DNA of 64,000 nucleotides. It comes from Massilioclostridium coli. Lineage in GTDB: Bacteria; Bacillota; Clostridia; Oscillospirales; Ruminococcaceae. The notes under the pieces are model-generated. The model had not been told where the DNA came from and did no database searches. It saw only the letters and a list, made by a program, of their open reading frames with translations. The stretch covers positions 1,610,530 to 1,674,529 of the forward strand of contig NZ_FMIZ01000007.1 in the NCBI RefSeq assembly GCF_900095865.1. The letters are read 5' to 3'. Positions 8,076 through 19,000 of this stretch are shown here, piece by piece (within the stretch, counting starts at the first letter, position 1; every line of letters starts with the position of its first letter). A program made the translations under genes and the position numbers.

Positions 8076-8675
8076 AATTGTATCGAAAACCTCAACGGTC
8101 AAACGGTTACATTTGGCAACTATCCTCAGACTGACCCGAATCAAAAAGAACCTATTGAATGGAGAATTCTTACTGTAAAGGACGGAAACGCATTATTGCT
8201 ATCCGATAAAAGTTTAGACTGCCAGCCTTTTATTGATTCATCAGATGATTATGGAACTTGGTATCATTCTACTTTAAGAAAATGGTTAAATGAAGATTTT
8301 ATGAAAACCGCTTTTTCAAAACAAGAACAACAAAAAATTATAACTAGCACTATATCTACCCCTCCAAATCCAACATATGGTACTTTAGGAGGACAAGATA
8401 CAAAAGATAAACTGTTTTTACTTAGCATTGATGAAGTAGAAACTTATTTTCCAGAAAAACAAAACAGGTTTTCACTTCCAACTCAACAACTTGAAGATAC
8501 CATATTATCAGAATTTTTACCACGAAATGGATGGTATCTACGTTCTCCTGGTATGACAGCTGGACTAATATCCTGTGTATCTACAGTAGGTGAAATAAAT
8601 ATGGTAGGTAAATATGCAGAAAACCGAATGGAAATACGTCCTGCTATGTGGATTGCGGTAAAAGAATTCGTATAA
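8076..8675 (+). pseudogene. DUF6273 domain separated from the TIR protein by an in-frame stop
   Basis: Directly after the TAA at 8073-8075 the same frame stays open for 199 codons. It reads FGNYPQTD, PIEWRIL, LLLSDKSLDCQP, TLRKWLNEDF and WYLRSPG, the usual landmarks of a DUF6273 domain, which in Clostridia often forms the C-terminus of zinc ribbon/TPR proteins. No ribosome site or good start codon is visible near its beginning (first candidate is TTG at 8196, inside the domain). I read it as the severed C-terminus of the TIR protein, caused by a single nonsense change, unless the stop is read through. Confidence 0.8.
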
Positions 8676-8684
8676 TGTTAGGAG

Positions 8685-8715
8685 AGGCAGTATCTAAATA
8701 GGTACTGCCTTTTCA
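8685..8715 (+). terminator. Terminator of the SPFH/TIR cluster
   Basis: Stem AGGCAGTA/TACTGCCT with a 10-nt loop followed by TTTTC, 10 bp after the DUF6273 stop. Its position supports the DUF6273 segment being the true end of the transcription unit. Confidence 0.75.
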
Positions 8716-8855
8716 ATAACAAAAAATTTAATTGATGATAATATAAATTATATAGAATGATAAAATTAAATTATTATAAAGAAAACTATTGAAAATCACT
8801 TTTATTTTTTCTATAATAAATTGATTTTTATATTTTGAAAAAAGAAGGTGACTTG

Positions 8856-10199
8856 ATGGAAAAGGATTTGACAAAGGGAAACCCGTTTCCAGTACTGTTA
8901 AAATTTTCAATTCCTGTTATTGGAGGAAATGTATTTCAGCTATTTTATACTTTAGCGGATACCATGATTGTAGGTCAAACAATGGGTGCTGATGCTTTAG
9001 CTGCAGTTGGGGCGACCAGTACTGTAGTATGTTTGATTCTATATTTTATCCAAGGTCTTACCAGTGGCTTTGGTATTAAATTAGGACAGTTCTTCGGAGC
9101 CAAAAATAAAATGCAAATGAAACGCAGTGTTGCTACTTCTATTTTGCTATCCATTCTGTTTACCATTTTTATTACTATTATCAGCTGTTCCCTAGCCCAC
9201 CCAATAATGGGATGGATCCATACACCAAATGATATTTATCAAATGGCTTATGACTATATGTTTGTTATCATGCTTGGAACAGGAGCGACGGTATATTACA
9301 ATTTAATTTCCAATATTTTAAGAGCATTGGGAGATAGTAAAACGCCACTGTATTTTCTAATTTTATCCTCTATTCTGAATATTATATTAGACTATATATT
9401 TATCGTCCCATTCGGATGGGGAGTAGCTGGCGCTGCTTATGCTACTGTATTGTCCCAACTTGTTTCGGCTATTTTATGTACCCTGTTTGCTTTGAAAAAG
9501 TTTGATATCATGCATTTACAAAGGCAAGATTGGAAAATTACAAAAGAAGATATCTTTTCCCATTTAAGAATTGGATTTCCTATGGGCTTCCAGATGTCAG
9601 TTATGTGTATTGGACTATTAGCGATGCAATCTGCTGTAAATAGCATTGGAACCAACGCAATTGCAGGATATACCGCAGCTACAAAAATTGACCAAATTTC
9701 CGTATTGATCAATAACGCATTTGGTATTGCTATTTCAAACTATGTGGCACAAAACTATGGAGCTGGGCTGGTTGCAAGGATAAAAAAAGGCGTCCTGGAT
9801 TGTTTTATTATGACAACCATAGCCAATATTCTCATTGCTGGATTAATGTTATTGTTGCAGCCATGGGTAGTTCCCTTATTTGTAGAAAACCCAAATCCAG
9901 AAATTTTTATGTACGCAAAAGATTATTTATTTGTTGTAGTCCCCTTTTATATTCTGTTGGGGATTTTAATTACTTACCGTTCCGCAGTACAAAGTATTGG
10001 CATTACATGGGGGCCATTTATCGCTTGCATGATTGAACTGGTAATGCGTGTTTCATGTGCCTTGGGATTAGTATATCTTTGGGGATATAAAGGAGTTTGT
10101 TTTGCTACCCCAATGGCATGGTTAGGCGCAGTTGTATTCCTATTACCTGTATATTTCAAGAATATGCGTTCTCTTTACACAACTGTAAATTTAAAATAA
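8856..10199 (+). CDS. MATE family efflux transporter (second copy)
   Basis: A 447-residue, twelve-helix MATE protein (DLTKGNPFPVLLKFSIPVIG near the N-terminus; PLYFLILSSILNIILDYIF around the middle of the first half). ATG at 8856 follows GAAGGTGA; the in-frame TTG at 8835 lacks a ribosome site. It should be a cation-coupled multidrug or metabolite exporter. It differs clearly from the MATE protein at 1902-3248, so it is a paralogue and not a recent duplicate. A DMT-type transporter follows on the same strand about 140 bp later; whether the two are co-transcribed is unclear. Confidence 0.92.
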   Translation: MEKDLTKGNPFPVLLKFSIPVIGGNVFQLFYTLADTMIVGQTMGADALAAVGATSTVVCLILYFIQGLTSGFGIKLGQFFGAKNKMQMKRSVATSILLSILFTIFITIISCSLAHPIMGWIHTPNDIYQMAYDYMFVIMLGTGATVYYNLISNILRALGDSKTPLYFLILSSILNIILDYIFIVPFGWGVAGAAYATVLSQLVSAILCTLFALKKFDIMHLQRQDWKITKEDIFSHLRIGFPMGFQMSVMCIGLLAMQSAVNSIGTNAIAGYTAATKIDQISVLINNAFGIAISNYVAQNYGAGLVARIKKGVLDCFIMTTIANILIAGLMLLLQPWVVPLFVENPNPEIFMYAKDYLFVVVPFYILLGILITYRSAVQSIGITWGPFIACMIELVMRVSCALGLVYLWGYKGVCFATPMAWLGAVVFLLPVYFKNMRSLYTTVNLK

Positions 10200-10339
10200 A
10201 AAAGAGAACTACGATAGCGCTCTTTACAAGATTAATTCTATCAGGTATACCAATATCATATAACATTCTATACAACTATTGAAAAACAATATTTGCTATG
10301 ATAGACTATATAATAAACGAAGAATTAAAGGAATTTACA

Positions 10340-11242
10340 ATGGAACATAAGCGATTTTTTGGACATTTAACAGCATTATTTACAATTATCATATGGGGAA
10401 CTACCTTTATTTCTACAAAAATCTTATTAGTAGATTTTACACCAATCGAAATATTATTTTTTCGGTTTGTATTGGGACTAATCGCGTTGGTAATTGCCTA
10501 TCCACGACGTTTAAAATTAACTAATGGAAAACAAGAGTTACTTTTTATAGGAGCTGGGGTAACCGGTGTAACCTTGTATTATTTGCTGGAAAACATTGCT
10601 TTAACTTATACAATGGCTTCTAATGTAGGTGTTATTGTTTCTATTTCACCGTTTTTTACGGCAATTTTATCTCATTTTTTCTTGAAAGGTGAAAAATTAA
10701 AAATAAACTTTTTGATCGGTTTTATCGTAGCTATTACTGGAATCTGCTTGATTAGCTTTCCGGATTATTCTGATGTGCACCTAAATCCGATTGGGGAGAT
10801 ATTAGCGATTTTAGCTTCCTTTATTTGGTCTATATATTCCATTCTCACTCGAAAAATTAGCATGTATGAATACAATACGATACAAACAACCAGAAGGACG
10901 TTCTTTTATGGGACTGTATTTATGATACCAGCGTTATTTTTCTCGGATTTTAAATTTGACCTTATCCGTTTTTCCAATCCCACCTATCTGGGCAATATTT
11001 TATTTTTGGGTTTAGGGGCTTGTGCGCTTTGTTTTGTCAGCTGGAATTTAGCAGTAAAACAGCTTGGTGCTATTCAAACAAGCGTTTATATTTATATGGT
11101 TCCAGTGGTTACTATTGTTACATCTTTTCTTATTCTGCACGAAAACATAACTTGGATCACTATCTTAGGCACATGCTTAACATTAACCGGCCTTGTTATC
11201 TCAGAAAGCCAACATTTTTTAGCAAACCGAAAAAAACACTAG
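10340..11242 (+). CDS. EamA/DMT family transporter
   Basis: The 300-residue product has ten predicted membrane helices arranged as two EamA repeats, with the usual opening (LTALFTIIIWGTTFISTKILL) and an internal repeat starting near residue 150 (GEILAILASFIWSIYSILTRK). Family members export amino acids or other metabolites. ATG at 10340 is preceded by AAAGGA; the ATG at 10298 has no ribosome site. The substrate is unknown. Confidence 0.9.
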   Translation: MEHKRFFGHLTALFTIIIWGTTFISTKILLVDFTPIEILFFRFVLGLIALVIAYPRRLKLTNGKQELLFIGAGVTGVTLYYLLENIALTYTMASNVGVIVSISPFFTAILSHFFLKGEKLKINFLIGFIVAITGICLISFPDYSDVHLNPIGEILAILASFIWSIYSILTRKISMYEYNTIQTTRRTFFYGTVFMIPALFFSDFKFDLIRFSNPTYLGNILFLGLGACALCFVSWNLAVKQLGAIQTSVYIYMVPVVTIVTSFLILHENITWITILGTCLTLTGLVISESQHFLANRKKH

Positions 11243-11249
11243 TTACGAA

Positions 11250-11285
11250 AAAACTCCCTGAGTAAATTCAGGGAGTTTTTCTCTT
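11250..11285. terminator. Bidirectional terminator between DMT and ybaK genes
   Basis: Stem AAACTCCCTGA/TCAGGGAGTTT with T-run on the plus strand (TTTTTCTC) and A-run ahead, so it can also end minus-strand transcripts from the ybaK operon. Confidence 0.8.
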
Positions 11286-11422
11286 TTTCACTTGATAAGG
11301 CAGTTTGCTTATTCCAATGAGAATAAAAATATTATTTTAAAGGAACTAAATTTTATCTATTTCGATTACATAATATGGTAGGATTTCTGTTAGAAAATCA
11401 ATTACTGCTCCAGTAACCAAAA

Positions 11423-11911
11423 TTACTTTTTGGTAATATCCGCAAAACTAGCGCCAATTAATCTTGAAAGGTCGGTTGGAGAAGTTTCTACTTGATATCC
11501 AATCTTTCCTCCACTATAAATCATCGTGTCTAAACTTTGTGCAGTAGAGTCGATTACAGTGCGATACTGTTTTTTCATTCCAATAGGGGAACATCCTCCT
11601 CTAATATAGCCAGTTATCTTATTGATTTCTGCTACATGGATCATTTCCACTGACTTTTCTTCCACAGACCTTGCCGCAGTTTTTAAATCTAGCTCTGCTA
11701 CTACTGGAATTACAAATACAAAATAATCTTTACTATGTCCTCTTGTCACCAAGGTTTTAAACACTTGTTCCAAAGGTTGTCCAAGTTGTTCAGCAACTGA
11801 AACCCCATCTACTGCCTCGTTCCCTTTATGGGAATATGTATAGTGTCGATACGGAATATTTGCCTGGTCTAAAATACGCATTACATTGGTTTTATCATTC
11901 TTTTTTGCCAT
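11423..11911 (-). CDS. ybaK: Cys-tRNA(Pro)/misacyl-tRNA deacylase, YbaK/EbsC family
   Basis: The 162-residue protein has the YbaK editing-domain landmarks: VFKTLV with its conserved Lys (about 50) and RGGCSPIGMKK (about 105-115). It removes wrongly attached Cys from tRNA(Pro) in trans. I chose ATG at 11911 (MAKKNDKTN), which overlaps the end of the NhaC gene by 17 bp; AGAAGG lies upstream at a slightly long spacing. It is the last gene of a three-gene minus-strand operon (rlmA-like, nhaC, ybaK). Confidence 0.9.
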   Translation of the reverse strand: MAKKNDKTNVMRILDQANIPYRHYTYSHKGNEAVDGVSVAEQLGQPLEQVFKTLVTRGHSKDYFVFVIPVVAELDLKTAARSVEEKSVEMIHVAEINKITGYIRGGCSPIGMKKQYRTVIDSTAQSLDTMIYSGGKIGYQVETSPTDLSRLIGASFADITKK

Positions 11912-13190
11912 TATTTTTGATAACCTTCTTTCCAAAACAGATAAATAGAATTGCGCTAACACCCATTAAAACAGGGTAATATAAATTTGGTAAAATATCC
12001 GTTGGATGTAGGGATGCTAACGAAGCAGCTGTCAACAACTGCGCTCCGTACGGAAGGATTCCCTGTATCACTGAGGTAAAAATATCTAAAATAGAAGCTA
12101 CCCTTTTCGGAGGTATTTCATATTCCTCTCCAATTTCCTTTACAATTCCACCGGCCATTACAATCGCTACGGTGTTATTCGCCGTACAGACATCGACAGC
12201 AGCGGAAATTCCGGCAATCCCCAATTCTGCCCCTTTTCTTCCTCTAAAGCATTTTCGGATGGCATAAATTAAGAACTGAATCCCTCCATTTTGCCTCACT
12301 AAAGCTACCACTGCAGCAACCACCATGGAAAGGATAGAAATTTCATACATGGATTCTATACCAGAACCCAGAGCCTCAAACATTCCTAAAAAATCAAACT
12401 TTCCTGTTGCCAGTCCAACAATGATAGATACCCCGATACCGGAAAACAATACAATAAATACATTAAAGCCAATTAACGCCCCAATTAAAACTACCAAATA
12501 TGGTAAAATCTGAAATATATTGTAACTCATGTCCCCTGTAACAACATAGGTACTATGAAAAGTACGTGATACTAAGATGATAATAGTAACAATTGCCGCT
12601 GGCAGGACGATTAAAAAATTCTGTTTAAATTTATCCTTCATTTCACAACCTTGTGTCCGTACTGCAGCAATGGTAGTATCTGAAATCATAGAAAGGTTAT
12701 CTCCAAACATGGCCCCACATACTACGGCTCCTACCGTTAAAGCCAATGGAAGATTGGTTTTTTCTGAAATACCAACCGCGATTGGTGTTAAGGCAGTAAT
12801 TGTTCCTACCGAAGTCCCCATAGAAAGAGAGATAAAGCATCCCACTATAAAAATACCCACTACAGCCAAATTAGGAGGGATAATAGAAAGGCTAAAATTT
12901 ACGGTGCTATCTGCCCCACCAGCAGCTTTTACAATACCAGAAAAAGCTCCAGCTAATATAAAGATAAACACCATGGTAATAATTGTTTCATCTCCGGCGC
13001 CTTTGCAGGCTGTTTCAATCTTTTTTGCCAATGGAAGCGACCTGTTTTGAAATAGTGCTACTACCAATGCCACTAAAAAACCAACCACAGCAGGCATAAT
13101 ATAAAAATCTCCTGTAATGATTCCTGTACCTACAAAAATAATCAAAAAGATGCCAATTGGCAACAATCCTAAAACATGTCCTTTTTCCAT
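11895..13190 (-). CDS. NhaC family Na+/H+ antiporter
   Basis: The 431-residue integral membrane protein (about eleven or twelve helices) has NhaC family motifs: MGTSVGTITALTPIAVGIS around 130 and GDNLSMISDTTIAAVRTQG around 168. Such proteins exchange Na+ for H+, and some exchange organic acids (malate/lactate), so the exact substrate is open. ATG at 13190 has AGGAG upstream. It lies 13 bp after the rlmA-like gene and overlaps ybaK. Confidence 0.88.
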   Translation of the reverse strand: MEKGHVLGLLPIGIFLIIFVGTGIITGDFYIMPAVVGFLVALVVALFQNRSLPLAKKIETACKGAGDETIITMVFIFILAGAFSGIVKAAGGADSTVNFSLSIIPPNLAVVGIFIVGCFISLSMGTSVGTITALTPIAVGISEKTNLPLALTVGAVVCGAMFGDNLSMISDTTIAAVRTQGCEMKDKFKQNFLIVLPAAIVTIIILVSRTFHSTYVVTGDMSYNIFQILPYLVVLIGALIGFNVFIVLFSGIGVSIIVGLATGKFDFLGMFEALGSGIESMYEISILSMVVAAVVALVRQNGGIQFLIYAIRKCFRGRKGAELGIAGISAAVDVCTANNTVAIVMAGGIVKEIGEEYEIPPKRVASILDIFTSVIQGILPYGAQLLTAASLASLHPTDILPNLYYPVLMGVSAILFICFGKKVIKNNGKKE

Positions 13191-13203
13191 AAAAATAATT
13201 CTC

Positions 13204-14031
13204 CTATTTTAAATTGGATTGATATACGAATAAATGGAACTCTACTGTAACCGTCAATTCCTTTAAGGAAGCTAAACGTTGGTAATCTTCTATAGATGTT
13301 TTATAGTAATAAGGGGTCATTTTAAACAGGGAATCTATCAATTCTGGTTCTTCCAGATGTATTTGATAGCATAAATGCTGTTGCTCAATCAAATGGAATC
13401 CTTGCAGTATTGTGTCTTTTACTTCATTTTTATATGGTTGTTGGTATACTGCCTGTTTTAGTTCCCATAAATGTTCTTTTCCAGGAACAGCCAATATCAT
13501 ATATCCATCTGGCCGCAAAACACGCAATAGTTCTTCCCCACAATAAGGGGCAAACAAATTAAATACACCGTTACAGCTATGATCATCTACTGGAAGATGA
13601 AACGCACTGGCTACTGCATAATTAATCGCTTTATTCTGTTTAGCAGCCTTGTCCAACGCAAATTTAGAAATATCAATCCCTGATAAAGAAACCTGAGTTT
13701 GATTATGATTAAGATGGCGCTGTATTTGATTGGTATAATATCCTTCCCCGCATCCAACATCCAACAAAATATCACCATTTTGGAAGTATTGTTCTGCTAT
13801 TTTACAAATTAGTTCTGCCAGTGGCTGATAATACCCTTTGGATAAAAAATTACGACGTGCAGCAACCATTAATTTATTGTCCCCTGGCAATTTTGAATGC
13901 TTACTATTGGGTAGTAATAAATTGACATATCCGCTTTTAGAACGGTCAAATACATGCCCCTTGGGACAATAATATTTGGCGGGGTCCTGTTGTAATGGCC
14001 TTCCACAGCATGGACATAAAAATATACTCAT
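13204..14031 (-). CDS. 23S rRNA (guanine-N1)-methyltransferase, RlmA family
   Basis: The 275-residue protein begins with a zinc finger (C6, C9, C22, H26; CPCCGRPL and YYCPKGHVFD) followed by a SAM-dependent Rossmann fold with motif I LLDVGCGEGYYT near residue 95. This order is typical of RlmA-type enzymes that methylate G745/G748 of 23S rRNA; some members affect macrolide tolerance. It heads the rlmA-like/nhaC/ybaK operon, with a promoter about 90 bp upstream. Which of the two G positions is modified cannot be told. Confidence 0.87.
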   Translation of the reverse strand: MSIFLCPCCGRPLQQDPAKYYCPKGHVFDRSKSGYVNLLLPNSKHSKLPGDNKLMVAARRNFLSKGYYQPLAELICKIAEQYFQNGDILLDVGCGEGYYTNQIQRHLNHNQTQVSLSGIDISKFALDKAAKQNKAINYAVASAFHLPVDDHSCNGVFNLFAPYCGEELLRVLRPDGYMILAVPGKEHLWELKQAVYQQPYKNEVKDTILQGFHLIEQQHLCYQIHLEEPELIDSLFKMTPYYYKTSIEDYQRLASLKELTVTVEFHLFVYQSNLK

Positions 14032-14461
14032 AATAATAGTCCTTTTTTAAAATCTTAATTTCGAGTACTGTTGTTTCAATTTAATCTTCTGATCATGATA
14101 AACAGCTATTTTAATCAAATTTATTATAACATATTTTGAAATGAATTCCAATGAAATCATGTATTACCAAAATTATGATAATTTTTTGTCAATCATGCAA
14201 AAAATCAAATCTTTTTATTGTTAAAATTGCCATACTAACCCATAAAATAACATTAAAATTTATGGATTTCATTGTTTATTATGAACACTTTCTTATAATC
14301 TGCATATTTCAATTGTTTCTTAAAAATATCATGCTATAATATTTTTTGATCTTGAATATCTTTGTTGTGTTAAACTATGCTACGTTAAAATGGTATTAAA
14401 AATTTATTGTAAGCAAAACAAAATAACGCTATTGTTTTAGAGGATATAGGGGGAAGTTCTT
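14032..14461. other. 430-bp AT-rich divergent promoter region
   Basis: No credible gene was found; a 62-codon open frame at 14151-14339 lacks a ribosome site and protein-like composition. A minus-strand promoter for the rlmA-like operon is visible: TTGGAA (14146-14151) and TATAAT (14123-14128), 17 bp apart. The plus-strand glycosyltransferase promoter is not clear. Confidence 0.5.
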
Positions 14462-15721
14462 TTGCTTAATTTTATTCAAAATTTCAATTTGGTAATTATG
14501 ATAATATTTACAGTATGCTATGCATACCAATTTTTTTATGCTTTTTATGCTTTATTCAAAAAGCCAAAACAATATGATGCTACAAAACAACACAGTTATG
14601 CTGTGATTATTTCGGCTAGAAATGAAAGCGCTGTAATTGCCCAGTTAATCAGAAGTATTCGGCAGCAAAAATATCCGGCAAAACTCATTGATATTTATGT
14701 AGTAGCCGATAACTGTACCGATAATACGGCCCAAATTGCCCGTGAAGCTGGCGCGATTGTTTATGAACGTTTTAATACACAACAAGTAGGAAAAGGATAT
14801 GCCTTAGATTATATTTTTAAAATTATCCATAATTCTTCCAAAGCAGATGCATATGAAGGATATTTTGTTTTTGATGCAGACAATCTGTTAGATGAAAATT
14901 ATATCGCAGAAATGAACAAAGTATTTGATAATGGTTACCGCATTGTAACCAGTTACCGGAACTCTAAAAACTATGATACTAACTGGCTATCCTCTGGTTA
15001 TTCCCTATGGTTCTTAAGGGAATCAAAATACCTAAATAATGCACGTATGATGTTGAATACAAGTTGTGCAATTTCTGGCACAGGATTCCTTGTTCATCGT
15101 GATATTATCATTAAAAATAACGGCTGGAAGCACCATCTTTTAACAGAAGATATTGAGTTCTCAGCAGATAATATTATTCAAGGAGAAAAAATTGGTTACT
15201 GTGGCACTGCTGTATTATATGATGAACAGCCAACTACATTTAAACAATCATGGAATCAAAGACTGCGTTGGGCAAAAGGATTTTATCAAGTATTTGCAAG
15301 ATATGGCGGTGGATTGTTAAAAGGCATTTTCAAAAATCACAGTTTTGCTTGCTTTGATATGTTTATGACGATTTCTCCAGCAATGTTTGTTTCTTTATCC
15401 AGTATTGTAATGAATGCCGTCTTCTTAATTTGTGGGTTATTATCCCCAGAATCATCTCAAGCAATTATTACAACAACCTTAACTTCATTAGGAGGAACAC
15501 TTTTAAACTTTTATTGTATTTTCTTCTTCTTTGGTGGTTTAACTTTAATTACAGAATGGAAAAAGATTTATGCAAAACCTGTTAAAATAGTTCTATCCCT
15601 ATTTACATTTCCTTTATTTATGTTTACTTATATTCCAATCGCATTGGTTGCCCTATTTAAAAAAATCGAATGGAAACCAATCGAACATACTGTTACGAAA
15701 TCCATCGAAGATGTACAATAA
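14462..15721 (+). CDS. Membrane glycosyltransferase family 2 (processive type)
   Basis: The 419-residue protein has an N-terminal membrane helix, a GT2 domain (about 45-280) with YAVIISARNES, the DxD motif in VFDADN, TEDIEFS and the QxxRW motif QRLRWAKG, then three or four C-terminal membrane helices. QxxRW marks processive enzymes such as cellulose, hyaluronan or poly-GlcNAc synthases, so it may make an extracellular polysaccharide or a glycolipid. The start is TTG at 14462 after GGGGGAAG. It is a single-gene unit with its own terminator; no partner synthase subunit is nearby. Confidence 0.85.
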   Translation: MLNFIQNFNLVIMIIFTVCYAYQFFYAFYALFKKPKQYDATKQHSYAVIISARNESAVIAQLIRSIRQQKYPAKLIDIYVVADNCTDNTAQIAREAGAIVYERFNTQQVGKGYALDYIFKIIHNSSKADAYEGYFVFDADNLLDENYIAEMNKVFDNGYRIVTSYRNSKNYDTNWLSSGYSLWFLRESKYLNNARMMLNTSCAISGTGFLVHRDIIIKNNGWKHHLLTEDIEFSADNIIQGEKIGYCGTAVLYDEQPTTFKQSWNQRLRWAKGFYQVFARYGGGLLKGIFKNHSFACFDMFMTISPAMFVSLSSIVMNAVFLICGLLSPESSQAIITTTLTSLGGTLLNFYCIFFFFGGLTLITEWKKIYAKPVKIVLSLFTFPLFMFTYIPIALVALFKKIEWKPIEHTVTKSIEDVQ

Positions 15722-15723
15722 CC

Positions 15724-15758
15724 ATAAGCCATCAGGAAAACTGATGGCTTATTTTTTT
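15724..15758 (+). terminator. Terminator after the glycosyltransferase gene
   Basis: Stem ATAAGCCATCAG/CTGATGGCTTAT with a 5-nt loop followed by TTTTTTT. Confidence 0.88.
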
Positions 15759-16005
15759 ATCATATTCATCTAACACGCAACGCAAACAAAATGATTTGCG
15801 TTGTTTTACTTATATACAAAAATAATTCTTACAAAGAACACTTCTGTTTTTTGTTTAAAACTACAATATCATTTCGATAAGAAATCTGATAGAATAAATT
15901 TTAGTAAATTTTTCCTATTATAGGAAGATACAGATTTATTTTACCATTTCAATGAAAAATAACGGGCAATTTTTGCTTGGAACTGGGAAGGAGCAGAAAG
16001 AGAAA

Positions 16006-19000
16006 ATGAAAAAAAGAGTTAAATTTATGAGTCTATTGTTAGCCGGATGCTTATGCCTCCAATGTACAGGCATGGTTTCGTTCGCAAAATCAGAAACATC
16101 GGGAAACCAATTATGGTCTGCTTTTCAAACGCCACCAGACAGCAGTAAAACCCGTCCGCTATGGTTTTGGAATACCGAACTGGATGAAATGACGCCAGAA
16201 AAAGTGCGAGAACTTGTTCGAGAATCCTATCAACAAAGCGGATATAATGGCTTTGGAATTTTACCAAACTGGATTAGCCAATATCTTTCGGATAACTATT
16301 TTGAGTTGTACGAAGCTGCATTGGATGAGGGAAGCAAATATGGTATGCACTTCTCACTATATGATGAAAATGGTTTTCCCAGCTATAACGCTGGAGGATT
16401 ATTGGAAGAAAATTATCCTGAGCTGACTACAAAACGTTTGGATAAATTTGAACAGGATGCTTCCAACGGTGAAAAAGTTTATTTATCCCTTCCAGAAGGA
16501 AAACTAATGGGTGCAGTTGCGATGAATATGGATACAATGGAACGGATTGATATCAGCGACCAAGCTACAATTGTTGATCCTCCTCCATTCAGCCCAGATA
16601 CCCAGCCTCTGGGGGTTTCCGCTTCTTCTACCTATAGTGTAACCAGTGGTTACGAAGCTAGCAAAGCGGTAGATGGTGAACTCTCTACTAGATGGAACGC
16701 AGAATCCTTATCCGGTGGTGGTGAGTATCTGCAAATCAATTTTGGAGAAGAAAAAACCTTCGATTCTGTCAAAGTATATGAAGATAAACTGGAAGAACTA
16801 CATAGAACCAAAGACTATTCCATCCAATACTGGGATATAGCTGAAAATAGGTGGAAAACTGTTGCCACTGGAACTAAAATTACCGATCAGGGTGCAACCC
16901 ACAGCTTTGAGCCTGTTACTGCCCAATTAGTTCGCCTTTATATCAGAAATATTACACAGGATAGTGCTTCTATTAGCGAGTTCCAAATTTTTAATGGAAA
17001 TCAACAGTTAGAAGTTCCTCCTACCCCACTTGTTCCAGAGAAAGCTGGATATTCCGCTTCTTCTGTTTATGAAATCGAAGCAGGTTATGAGGCTGATAAA
17101 GCATTCGATGGAGATATGACAACCCGTTGGAATGCAGCTGCCCGGGGTACAGCGCCCCAATGGTTAGAGATTTCTTTTGGGGAAGTCCGGAATGTAAACA
17201 AAGCAGTTTTATATGAAGATTTGGACCGTATTACCTCATTCCATTTACAATACTGGAATGGTGATTCCTGGGTGGATTGTGCTACAGGTTCTACAATTGG
17301 TTCAGCTGGGCTTACCTTAAATTTTGACTCTGTCCAAACTACAAAAATGCGTTTATTAATGGACGGATTAAATGGAATGAGCCCAACTATCTGGGAAATG
17401 GAACTTTATGATGGCAATACAAAAATTCAGATTAATGAAGATCAACAGCAGCCAGAAAGTTCTCATTTGGAATATACTGTCCCAGATGGAAGCTGGAAAG
17501 TAATGGCCTTTATGTGCGTAAAAGACGGCAACAATGGCATGGATTATTTAGACGCCGATTCTGTACGTGCCTTTATCGATATTACCTATGAAGAATACTA
17601 TAGCCGGTTCCAAAAATATTTTGAAAATGGTACCATTACATCCGCTTTTTATGACGAACCAACTTTCTGGCCTTGGCCGGGTACTACTCCTTATGGTGCG
17701 GAAGGAGCGCGTTTATGGACACCAGAATATAACAAAGCTTATGAAGAAACCTTTAATGGTGAAAGCCCTGTGTTAAATTATCCTGCTTTGTGGTATGATA
17801 TTGGTGAAGACACCGACGAAGCAAGAAATAAGTTGCAATATGTACGTACCGAGCTGTTCGCAGAAAATTATATTGGACAGATTGCGGACTGGTGTGACGA
17901 CCATGGAATCGACCTGATGGGACATATGTTATTGGAAGAATGGGTCAATCCAGTCGGACTTCATGGTGATTTGATGAAAGTGTTTAAAGACCAGCAAATT
18001 CCTGGTGTGGACGTTATTGGCAGCTATGGCTACACCCAAGAAGCTTATAAAATTATATCTTCTTCTGCCAACAATTGGGATAAAGGAGTGGTAATGTCCG
18101 AATCATTTGGAGCCATGGGAGAAAATATGGATAAAAATATCTTATATAAATCTTCTATGGACCAGTACGCAAAAGGAGTTAATATGATTATTCCACATGC
18201 TATCTGGTATGATAACATCAACCATGTTGATGCTCCACCTGAACTTTCCTACCGTAATGAACGATATCGTGAAGAATTGCCAATCTATAATAACTATATG
18301 GGAAGGTTAAATACCATGTTGCAAGATGGTAGGCATGTTGCGGACATTGCCATGCTTTATCCAATCGATTATTTAGAATCCAGCTTTATCTTCAATGGTG
18401 ACGCAAATAACCCTTCTGACGCAGACTATATGCGTGTTGGGGAAACTTTATCCTTAACTGCTCGTCGAGATTTTACTTATTTGCATCCAGATATTATTGA
18501 TGAAAGATGTTCTGTAGATGGAGACACCTTCCATTTAGAAAATGAAACCAACTATGAAGACTATAAAGTTTTTGTAATTCCAGGTACCAAGGTAATCAGC
18601 CTTTCCAATCTGGAAAAAATTAAAGATTTCTACGATAATGGCGGAAAAGTAATTGCTACCACCCAACTCCCTTATCGTGGAATCGAAGACAGCGAAAATG
18701 AACAAGTAATTTCTATTATTAAAGAAATATTCCAGGTTGATCCTGTTACAGGGCAATCCTTGGCATCTTCTACGGGGGAATACACCAAAAATACCAATGC
18801 GGCAGGTGGTACAGCATATTTCATTCAAACTGGATTTGAAACAAAACTGCAAACTGTTTTAGATGATGCTCTCCCAACCTATGATGTGGAAATTGACCAG
18901 GTTCCAGCTATTTCTGGCGGTAATTTAAGCTACATTCATAAAGTAAAGGATAATCAGGACATCTACTTTATCGCAAATTCCAGTGATACTGCTATGAATA

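Noticed and set aside
12325-13050. Plus-strand open frames within the nhaC gene
   Set aside because: No ribosome sites; overlapped by a well-supported antiporter gene on the other strand.
14151-14339. 62-codon open frame in the rlmA-glycosyltransferase gap
   Set aside because: AT-driven composition, no ribosome site, overlaps a minus-strand promoter.
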